From Mycobacterium sp. 852014-52450_SCH5900713 (lineage in GTDB: Bacteria; Actinomycetota; Actinomycetes; Mycobacteriales; Mycobacteriaceae): a stretch of 64,000 nucleotides of DNA. The stretch is from positions 82,790 to 146,789 of the forward strand of contig NZ_LZIL01000043.1 in assembly GCF_001667075.1 (NCBI RefSeq), in the 5' to 3' direction. This document shows positions 58,026-64,000 of this stretch, piece after piece. Below the pieces are notes generated by a model. That model searched no databases and was not told where the DNA came from. It saw nothing but the letters and a program-made list of their open reading frames with translations. How positions within the stretch are numbered: position 1 is the first letter of the stretch; each line of letters begins with the position of its first letter. The position numbers and the translations under genes were made by a program.

Positions 58026-59119
58026 GCACGCCGACGTCCACCGCAGCCGCGGCAACGGCCCGGCTCCCTGTCATGGACCGGTTCCTGCCGATATGGATCG
58101 GTGCGGCGATGGCCGCTGGCGTGTTGCTTGGACGCATCGTTCCCGGGCTCGGAACGGCGCTGAGCGCGGTTGCGGTGCAAGGGGTTTCGCTGCCGATTGC
58201 GGTCGGCCTGTTGGTCATGATGTATCCGGTGCTGGCCAAGGTCCGCTACGACCGGCTCGACGAGGTCACCGCCGACCGCAAGCTGATGGTGTCCTCGGTG
58301 TTGCTCAATTGGGTGATCGGTCCCGCGGTGATGTTCACGCTGGCCTGGTCGCTGCTGGCGGATCTGCCCGAGTACCGCACCGGCCTGATCATCGTCGGGC
58401 TCGCCCGCTGCATCGCGATGGTCATCATCTGGAACGACCTGGCCTGCGGGGACCGCGAGGCAGCGGCCGTGCTGGTCGCACTCAATTCGCTGTTCCAGGT
58501 GGTCATGTTCGCCGCCCTGGGCTGGTTCTACCTATCGGTGCTGCCCGGGTGGTTGGGCCTGCCCCAAACCGGCATCCACGTCTCGCCATGGCAGATCGCC
58601 AAGGCGGTGCTCATCTTCCTCGGCATCCCGCTGCTCGCCGGGTACCTGTCTCGGCGGCTGGGCGAACGGATCCGGGGCCGCGACTGGTATGAGATGCGGT
58701 TTATCCCCCGCATCGGGCCGTGGGCGCTGTACGGGTTGTTGTTCACCATCGTGATTCTGTTTGCGCTGCAGGGCCATGCGATCGCGTCCCGGCCGGGGGA
58801 CGTGGCCCGCATCGCCATTCCGCTGCTGGCCTACTTCGCGATCATGTGGGCGGGCGGGTACGGCCTCGGCCTGCTGCTGCGGCTCGGCTATGCCCGCACC
58901 GCCACGCTGGCATTCACCGCCGCCGGGAACAACTTCGAACTGGCCATCGCGGTGGCCATCGCGACCTACGGCGCCACGTCGGGGCAAGCCCTCGCCGGGG
59001 TTGTCGGACCACTGATCGAGGTGCCCGTGCTGGTTGGGCTGGTCTACGTTTCGCTTGCGCTGCGCGCCCGGCTGTTCCCGGCCGAGTCGACCCGAGGGAC
59101 CCGCGCCGATGTCCGGTAA
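58022..59119 (+). CDS. acr3: ACR3-type arsenite efflux permease
   Basis: A 365-residue membrane transporter of the ACR3 (BART) family with about ten helices. It exports arsenite using the membrane potential. The conserved Cys in GLARCIAMVIIWNDLACGD and the Glu in AAGNNFELAIAVAIA, both needed in ACR3, are visible. The frame opens at 57719, but ATG 58022 forms ATGA with arsR and starts the family region. Unlike M. tuberculosis Rv2643, which is fused to a reductase, this one is separate and the arsC gene overlaps its end by 11 bases. Confidence 0.94.
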   Translation: MSTPTSTAAAATARLPVMDRFLPIWIGAAMAAGVLLGRIVPGLGTALSAVAVQGVSLPIAVGLLVMMYPVLAKVRYDRLDEVTADRKLMVSSVLLNWVIGPAVMFTLAWSLLADLPEYRTGLIIVGLARCIAMVIIWNDLACGDREAAAVLVALNSLFQVVMFAALGWFYLSVLPGWLGLPQTGIHVSPWQIAKAVLIFLGIPLLAGYLSRRLGERIRGRDWYEMRFIPRIGPWALYGLLFTIVILFALQGHAIASRPGDVARIAIPLLAYFAIMWAGGYGLGLLLRLGYARTATLAFTAAGNNFELAIAVAIATYGATSGQALAGVVGPLIEVPVLVGLVYVSLALRARLFPAESTRGTRADVR

Positions 59120-59519
59120 ACCCAGCGTCCTGTTCGTCTGCGTGCACAACGCCGGACGCTCACAGATGGCCGCCGCCCTGCTGAGCACGATGGCCGACGG
59201 CCGCATCGAAGTCCGCTCGGCCGGAACGCAACCCGCCGACGAGGTCAACCCCGTTGCGATTGCCGCCATGGCCGAACGAGGCATCGACATCGCCGCCGCC
59301 GACCCGAAAATCCTCACCGGCGACGACGTGCGAACCAGCGACGTCGTCATCACCATGGGCTGCGGTGACACCTGCCCGTACTTTCCGGGAGTGTCCTATC
59401 GCGACTGGGACGTGCCCGACCCCGCCGGCCAGCCGCTCACCACGGTGCGCGCCATCCGCGACGACATCGCCCACCGCGTCGAGGCGCTGATCGCCGAACT
59501 CCTGCCCACCACCCCATAG
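59109..59519 (+). CDS. arsC: Arsenate reductase (thioredoxin- or mycothiol-linked type)
   Basis: A 136-residue low-molecular-weight phosphatase-fold arsenate reductase that makes As(III) for ACR3 to export. P-loop FVCVHNAGRSQMAAALL with catalytic Cys near residue 11, and the pair in TMGCGDTCPYFPG (about residues 80-85) that forms the disulfide relay. Asp in DVPDPAG is the acid. ATG 59109 overlaps ACR3 by 11 bases; the open frame starts earlier at 59034 without support. Second ArsC-type domain in the window besides the fusion at 55613. Confidence 0.93.
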   Translation: MSGKPSVLFVCVHNAGRSQMAAALLSTMADGRIEVRSAGTQPADEVNPVAIAAMAERGIDIAAADPKILTGDDVRTSDVVITMGCGDTCPYFPGVSYRDWDVPDPAGQPLTTVRAIRDDIAHRVEALIAELLPTTP

Positions 59520-59545
59520 CCCCGCACCGAAAGAAAGGACACCTC

Positions 59546-59953
59546 ATGTCTCGTGTGCAACTCGCCCTCAACGTCGACGACCTCGGCCAGGCGATCGCCT
59601 TCTATTCCAAGCTGTTCGGCACCGAACCGGCCAAGGTCAAACCCGGATACGCGAACTTCGCGATCGCCGAGCCCCCGCTGAAGCTGGTGCTGCTGGAGAA
59701 TCCCGGCCACGGCGGCAGCCTCAACCACCTCGGCGTGGAGGTCGCCACCAGTGACACCGTGCACGCCGAAATCGCCCGCCTCGCCGAAGGTGGGCTGGTC
59801 ACCGAGGAGGAGCTCAACACCACCTGCTGCTTCGCCAGCCAGGACAAGGTCTGGGTCACCGGTCCCGGCGGGGAACGCTGGGAGGTCTACACGGTGATCG
59901 CGGACTCCGACACCTTCGGAGAAACCACCGACGAGCCCTGCTGCCAGGCCTAG
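59546..59953 (+). CDS. arsI: ArsI/CadI C-As lyase-type dioxygenase
   Basis: A 135-residue vicinal-oxygen-chelate protein nearly identical in pattern to M. tuberculosis CadI (Rv2641). ArsI cleaves the C-As bond of trivalent organoarsenicals with Fe(II) and O2. Candidate iron ligands are Gln5, His61 (LNHLGVEV) and Glu113 (ERWEVY), and the vicinal pair Cys94-Cys95 (TTCCFA) would bind the arsenical. The tail ends in ECC-like DEPCCQA. ATG has AAGGA upstream (GAAAGGACACCTC). It closes the ars operon 26 bases after arsC. In Mycobacterium it is also called cadI because cadmium induces it. Confidence 0.92.
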   Translation: MSRVQLALNVDDLGQAIAFYSKLFGTEPAKVKPGYANFAIAEPPLKLVLLENPGHGGSLNHLGVEVATSDTVHAEIARLAEGGLVTEEELNTTCCFASQDKVWVTGPGGERWEVYTVIADSDTFGETTDEPCCQA

Positions 59954-59999
59954 GGGCACCGCCCGATTCCCCCGCGGGCCCAACGGGAACACTGACCGG

Positions 60000-60497
60000 A
60001 TGGCCGACCCGGGAGAAGACGCGTTCGAAAAGCTGGTCGCGGTGCTGAACTACCCGATGTACGTCGTCACGACGCGGGCCGACGGCGTCGCGGCGGGCTG
60101 CCTGGTCGGGTTCGCCAGCCAGACCAGCATTCACCCACCCCGATTTCTGGTCGGTCTGTCCCGGAAGAACCACACATTCCGGGTCGCCACCGAGGCGACT
60201 CACCTGGCGGTGCACGTGTTCGACCACGAGCACCTCGACATCGTCGAGCTGTTCGGCAGCCAAACCGGCGACAAGATCAACAAGTTCGACCGCTGCTCGT
60301 GGCACAGCGGTCCGGCGCGGATGCCCATCCTCGACGACGCGGCCGCATGGTTCGTCGGCGAGATTCTCGAGCGTTTCACGCTGGGTGACCACGTAGGGCA
60401 TCTGCTCGCGCCGGTGGACGGCCGGCCCCCGCGGGAACTGGAAAGCTGGGTGTCATTCAGCGACGTTCAGCATCTGGAACCCGGCCACGAGGCGTAG
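60000..60497 (+). CDS. Flavin reductase-like (FMN-binding split barrel) protein
   Basis: A 165-residue protein of the flavin reductase domain family, with MYVVTTRADGVAAGCLVGF, PPRFLVGLSRKNHTF and HLAVHVFDHEHLDIVELFG. Members reduce or bind FMN, some as partners of two-component monooxygenases such as HsaA. It follows the ars operon by 46 bases and precedes the RibD-like gene by 2 bases, forming a pair. Any link with the HsaA-like enzyme at 31227 is only a possibility. Confidence 0.85.
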   Translation: MADPGEDAFEKLVAVLNYPMYVVTTRADGVAAGCLVGFASQTSIHPPRFLVGLSRKNHTFRVATEATHLAVHVFDHEHLDIVELFGSQTGDKINKFDRCSWHSGPARMPILDDAAAWFVGEILERFTLGDHVGHLLAPVDGRPPRELESWVSFSDVQHLEPGHEA

Positions 60498-60499
60498 CA

Positions 60500-61189
60500 G
60501 TGATCCCCCGGGTGGGCACCGTCGCCGGCATCACCGAACTCGCATCGTTCTACGCCGATCCCCCGCCGGGCGTGCGCGCCAACATGATCTTCAGCGCCGA
60601 CGGCGCGGCCGCCTTCGGCGGTCGAGCCGGTCCGCTGTCGTGTCCCATCGACCAACAGCTGCTGAAAACCCTGCGCGGCTTCGCCGACGTCGTCCTGGTG
60701 GGCGCCGGCACCGCGCGCGCCGAGAACTACGGCCCGGTGCGGCTCCTCGACCCGGCCCGGACCGCACCGCCCCCGATCGCGGTGATCAGCCGCAGCGGCC
60801 GGCTCCCGTCGAGGCTGTTCGGCGACCCCGACCAGCCACCGATCGTGGTGACGTGCGCGCACGCAGCGGCGGCGCGAGACGAGTTCGGCGACGGTGGGCG
60901 GCACGTATTGGTGGCCGGCGAAGAATCCGTCGACGTGGCGCGGGCCGTCGGGCGGCTGCGCGCGCGGGGGCTGCACCGCATCCTGTGCGAGGGCGGCCCG
61001 ACCGTGCTCGACGAGCTGGTGGAAGCCGACGCCGTCGATGAGATCTGCGTGACTTTGGCGCCCAAACTCGCCGCCAGCCAGCCGGTGGGCCAACGTCTCA
61101 CCCCGTCGTCGCTGCCCGCACCGGTGACGATGCGCCTCGAACACGCGCTGGCTTGCGACGGTTACCTGTTCTTGAAATATCGCCGCTGA
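60500..61189 (+). CDS. RibD C-terminal-type (dihydrofolate reductase-fold) reductase
   Basis: A 229-residue reductase with the DHFR-like fold of RibD C-terminal domains. Motifs include RANMIFSADGAAAFGG, ADVVLVGAGTARAENYG and RILCEGGPTVLDELVEAD, the last being the NADPH-binding end. No deaminase domain is present. It may reduce a pteridine- or flavin-like compound. GTG 60500 lies 2 bases after the stop of the flavin reductase gene, so they are co-translated. It is related to the stand-alone reductases in mycobacteria such as Rv2671, but orthology is not established. Confidence 0.85.
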   Translation: MIPRVGTVAGITELASFYADPPPGVRANMIFSADGAAAFGGRAGPLSCPIDQQLLKTLRGFADVVLVGAGTARAENYGPVRLLDPARTAPPPIAVISRSGRLPSRLFGDPDQPPIVVTCAHAAAARDEFGDGGRHVLVAGEESVDVARAVGRLRARGLHRILCEGGPTVLDELVEADAVDEICVTLAPKLAASQPVGQRLTPSSLPAPVTMRLEHALACDGYLFLKYRR

Positions 61190-61333
61190 TTCCGCTCGAC
61201 ATGCAGCCGACGGGACCGCTTCCTATGATGGAAATGCCCGGTTGCGCACTCGTATCGAATCGCCTGCGCGGCATCATTTTCAATTCCTCGCCGTCCACTT
61301 TCTCGAGCCACACAGAGGAGGACTATCGGCCAG

Positions 61334-61675
61334 GTGAGCAGCTCAAAAGACGACCATGACTACCGCAATCTGGCGGTCAACCGGCTGCGGCCCAGCGAAC
61401 TTCAATGGGCGCTGAACCACGACGCCGTACACGGGATCGCGTACGCCTTCAAGAATCCCGTCGCCGTCGCCGAATCCATCGACGATCCGGACGACGACAG
61501 GATGACCTATCTGGTCCGCGTCAAGCGCGATGACCTGGCCAACGCGTTCGGCAAGATCAACGACTGGATCACCGAAAACCCCGGCCCCGCCGGGATGCAG
61601 GCGTTCGGATTCGTCCGCGCCCTGTCCCGCGAAGGGCTGACCGAACGCACCAACGGTGACGACGAACTCCGTTAA
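61334..61675 (+). CDS. Hypothetical protein upstream of pknE
   Basis: A 113-residue acidic protein without a recognised domain. It starts with GTG at 61334, preceded by GAGGAGGA about 11 bases upstream. The sequence has LAVNRLRPSELQWALNHDAVHG, then a charged loop IDDPDDDRMTYLVRVKRDD, and predicted alpha/beta content; no Cys, no signal peptide. It lies 101 bases before pknE on the same strand. Function unknown. Confidence 0.7.
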   Translation: MSSSKDDHDYRNLAVNRLRPSELQWALNHDAVHGIAYAFKNPVAVAESIDDPDDDRMTYLVRVKRDDLANAFGKINDWITENPGPAGMQAFGFVRALSREGLTERTNGDDELR

Positions 61676-61776
61676 TCCGCGTTGCCCAATTAGCTGGCTT
61701 TCGCTATTCGCCGTGCCCAGTGGCCTGTGAAACCTTAGCCTTATGCCTGCGCACGGTCGGTGACTGAGGAGTCGGG

Positions 61777-63558
61777 ATGGGTGACACGACCGCGGATTCG
61801 CGGGAGGGTTCGCAGTTCGGGCCATATCTGCTGCGGCGGCTGATCGGTCGCGGCGGCATGGGCGACGTCTATGAGGCCGAGGACACGGTCCGGGAACGCA
61901 CCGTCGCGCTGAAGCTGATGTCGCAGACGCTGTCCACCGACCCGGTCTTCCGCTCCCGCATGCAGCGCGAGGCCCGCACCGCGGGCCGGCTGCAGGAACC
62001 GCACGTCGTCCCCATTCACGACTTCGGCGAGATCGACGGCCAGCTGTACGTCGACATGCGTCTGATCGACGGCAAGGACCTGGCCACCATGCTGAGCCGG
62101 TACGGGCCGCTGTCCCCGCCCCGGGCGGTGGCCATCGTGCGCCAGATCGGCTCGGCGCTCGACGCCGCGCACGCCGCCGGCGTCCTGCATCGCGACGTCA
62201 AGCCGGAAAACATCCTGGTGAGCGGCGACGACTTCGCCTACCTCGTGGACTTCGGAATCGCCAGCGCCACCGCCGACGAAAAGCTGACGCAGATCGGCAC
62301 CACCGTGGGCACCGTCAAATACATGGCCCCGGAGCGCTTCAGCGACTCCGAGGTCACCCATCGGGCCGACATCTACGCCTTGGCCTGCGTGCTGTACGAG
62401 TGCCTGACCGGATCCCCGCCGTATACCGGCGACCAGATCAGCGTGATGGGTGCCCACCTGCACCAGGCGATCCCGCGGCCCAGTGCCGCGCGGCCCGGCA
62501 TCCCGGTCGCCTTCGACGCGGTGATCGCCCGCGGCATGGCCAAGGATCCCGCGGACCGCTACGCCAGTTGCGGTGACCTGTCGGCGGCGGCCTACGCGGC
62601 ACTGGCCGAACCAGACCAGGACCGGGCCACCGACATCCTGGCGCGCAGCCAGGTGGCGCGGATGCCGGCGGCGTTCGCCGGCCAGCAGCCCGGGGGAATC
62701 GCCCAGGCCGCCCCGGCGCACGCCCCTTCGTCCGGTCCGATGTGGTCGGCGCCGCCACCGCCCGGGGGTCCGGTGCCCCAGCCGACAGGCTGGGCCGGTT
62801 CCCCCAGTTGGACTCCCAGCATCGCCGGGGCGCCGCCATGGGGCCAGCCGCCGCGGCGCAGCAGAAAGCCTTGGCTGTGGGTGGGCGTCGCCGCCACCGC
62901 CCTGGTGGCCACCGTGGGCGTGGCGCTCGCCGTCGTTCGGCCCTGGGAGTCGGCGTCGCCGCCGGAGCCGACCAAGCCGCCGCCAGCACCGGATGCCGTC
63001 GCGCTCCGGGTCCTCGATGACGGTGTGTTCGTCGGCAGCTCGGCGGCGTCGATGACCATCGACGTGTTCAACGAACCCATCTGCCCGCCCTGCGGCAGTT
63101 TCATCAGGTCGAACGCGGGTGACATCGAGAGCGCGGTGAACAACAAGAAGCTCGCGGTGCGCTACCACCTGCTCGACTTCCTCGACGACAAGTCACACAG
63201 CAAGAACTATTCGACCCGGGCGGTGGCGGCGTCGTACTGCGTCGCAGCGCAAAACGACGCCAAGACCTACACCGCCTTCTATTCGGGCTTGTTCGCCAGC
63301 AACTTCCAGCCGGCGGAGGACGCCGCGGAGGACCGCACCGACGGCGAACTGGCCCAACTGGCCAAGAACATCGGCGCGGACGCCGACGTGCTGACGTGCA
63401 TCAAGTCCGGGGACGACGTCGGCACGGGCAAGGCGAAGTCCGCGGCCGGGTACGCGACGCTGTCCGGGCTCAACGCCAATTCGACACCGTTCGTGTGGGA
63501 CGGCACCGCGTCGGTGAACTATTCCGACCCGACCTGGCTGACGAAGCTCATCGGGTAG
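61777..63558 (+). CDS. pknE: Receptor Ser/Thr protein kinase PknE with extracellular DsbA-like domain
   Basis: A 593-residue transmembrane kinase. The kinase domain covers about residues 17-275: GRGGMGDVYEAED glycine loop, Lys46, HRDVKPEN with Asp140, DFGIA and the activation-loop region ending in APERF. A Pro-rich juxtamembrane linker follows, then one membrane helix (about residues 368-390), then an extracellular thioredoxin/DsbA-like domain with CPPC (Cys436 and Cys439). The order and sequence match M. tuberculosis PknE (Rv1743), which senses redox or nitric oxide stress. GAGGAG is six bases before the ATG. pknF and Rv1747 do not follow it here. Confidence 0.96.
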   Translation: MGDTTADSREGSQFGPYLLRRLIGRGGMGDVYEAEDTVRERTVALKLMSQTLSTDPVFRSRMQREARTAGRLQEPHVVPIHDFGEIDGQLYVDMRLIDGKDLATMLSRYGPLSPPRAVAIVRQIGSALDAAHAAGVLHRDVKPENILVSGDDFAYLVDFGIASATADEKLTQIGTTVGTVKYMAPERFSDSEVTHRADIYALACVLYECLTGSPPYTGDQISVMGAHLHQAIPRPSAARPGIPVAFDAVIARGMAKDPADRYASCGDLSAAAYAALAEPDQDRATDILARSQVARMPAAFAGQQPGGIAQAAPAHAPSSGPMWSAPPPPGGPVPQPTGWAGSPSWTPSIAGAPPWGQPPRRSRKPWLWVGVAATALVATVGVALAVVRPWESASPPEPTKPPPAPDAVALRVLDDGVFVGSSAASMTIDVFNEPICPPCGSFIRSNAGDIESAVNNKKLAVRYHLLDFLDDKSHSKNYSTRAVAASYCVAAQNDAKTYTAFYSGLFASNFQPAEDAAEDRTDGELAQLAKNIGADADVLTCIKSGDDVGTGKAKSAAGYATLSGLNANSTPFVWDGTASVNYSDPTWLTKLIG

Positions 63559-63564
63559 CGGGCG

Positions 63565-64000
63565 ATGATCGATGACACCCGGGCGAGCGACAACGACCGA
63601 AACCGGACCTGCGAAGCGCTCGACGCGGCCCTCGGCGACGGCCAGCTGTCGACCGAAGAGCACCGCGAGCGGGTAGCCGCGGCAACCAGGGCGACCACGC
63701 TGGGCGAGCTGCGGTCGCTGGTGACCGACCTCCAGATCCGCCCGGCCGCCGCACGACCGCCGTCGACGCCGGCCGGAATCAATAGGCGCCGGGCCTGGAT
63801 TGCCGTGGCCGTCGCGCTGGTGCTGCTCGGCGCCGGCCTCGCCTGGGGACTGCAGCGCGACACCCCTTCGGCCCCAGCGCCATCCGCCGCCCCCACCGCG
63901 GCCCCCAGTAGCTCCGCGGCCATGACCACCAAGCGGGATGACACCGCGTTCTCGGGGCCGCCGCTGGCCCAGTTGCCGTCGCGATACAGCCAGCTCACCA
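63565..64000 (+). CDS. DUF1707 domain membrane protein, C-terminus cut by window edge
   Basis: A truncated frame starting at the ATG at 63565, six bases after the pknE stop and still open at the window end (145 residues visible). Residues 1-60 match the DUF1707 (SHOCT-like) pattern: RASDNDRNRTCEAL, DGQLSTEEHRERVAAA, ATTLGELRSLVTDL. A membrane helix (about residues 76-94, AWIAVAVALVLLGAGLAW) follows, then a Ser/Pro/Ala-rich outer segment. The close link to pknE suggests co-expression and perhaps phosphorylation by it. Confidence 0.85.
   Translation, partial: MIDDTRASDNDRNRTCEALDAALGDGQLSTEEHRERVAAATRATTLGELRSLVTDLQIRPAAARPPSTPAGINRRRAWIAVAVALVLLGAGLAWGLQRDTPSAPAPSAAPTAAPSSSAAMTTKRDDTAFSGPPLAQLPSRYSQLT

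Noticed and set aside
61741..63168. 475-codon minus-strand open frame
   Set aside because: Antisense to pknE, whose identity is secure.
1..64000. CRISPR arrays, insertion sequences, prophage or tRNA genes
   Set aside because: No regularly spaced repeats, transposase motifs, integrases or cloverleaf sequences were recognised on either strand.

Overview
The window looks like chromosomal DNA of a Mycobacterium, probably a non-tuberculous species. It is GC-rich with strongly biased third positions, has many GTG and TTG starts, and is packed with 4-base stop/start overlaps. It encodes clear relatives of mycobacterial proteins: the FHA-ABC exporter Rv1747, the receptor kinase PknE with its extracellular CPPC domain, a CtpI-type P-ATPase, a WS/DGAT acyltransferase, an F420-type oxidoreductase, a mycofactocin-type SDR and an arsI(cadI)/ACR3 arsenic operon. 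No tRNA, rRNA, insertion sequence, phage gene or CRISPR array was seen.

Layout. (A) 1-8259, minus: one tight operon of two acyl-CoA dehydrogenases, two MaoC-type hydratases, a thiolase-fold lipid-transfer protein, a DUF35 protein, an esterase, a Baeyer-Villiger monooxygenase (BVMO) and an acyl-CoA ligase cut by the window edge. It reads as an aldolytic side-chain shortening pathway joined to a ketone-to-ester-to-alcohol module. (B) 8.5-23 kb: mixed genes, namely the Rv1747-type exporter, a lipase, SDR, a type III polyketide synthase with an ICMT-like methyltransferase (phenolic lipid pair), a molybdopterin oxidoreductase, a PPOX protein, a transglutaminase-like protein, SnoaL-fold proteins, WS/DGAT and an alpha/beta hydrolase. 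(C) 23.4-27.8 kb: a giant P-type ATPase whose N-terminal half looks like a decayed second ATPase. (D) 27.8-52 kb: a catabolic super-locus with two more BVMOs, HsaA-like and extradiol dioxygenase-like genes, two KstD-like flavoproteins, a KshA-like Rieske oxygenase, a second acyl-CoA ligase/dehydrogenase set, SDRs, esterases, IclR and PadR regulators and an LLM flavoprotein. The family content is that of steroid or terpenoid breakdown, but the arrangement is not the classical cholesterol cluster and no KstR-like site was noticed. (E) 53-60 kb: a redox gene, a Tat-exported multicopper oxidase with an ArsR-ArsC fusion, a divergent APC permease, and arsR-ACR3-arsC-arsI. (F) 60-64 kb: a flavin reductase-like protein, a RibD-like reductase, an unknown small protein, pknE and a truncated DUF1707 membrane protein.

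The most interesting material is the 31-52 kb ring-opening super-locus, the operon at 1-8 kb, the pseudo-ATPase half of the CtpI homologue, the degenerate ArsR-ArsC fusion beside a copper oxidase, and several clean operator palindromes (8282-8298, 20147-20174, 34888-34915, 56363-56378, 57679-57690). All functions are inferred from motifs and recalled families; no database search was possible.
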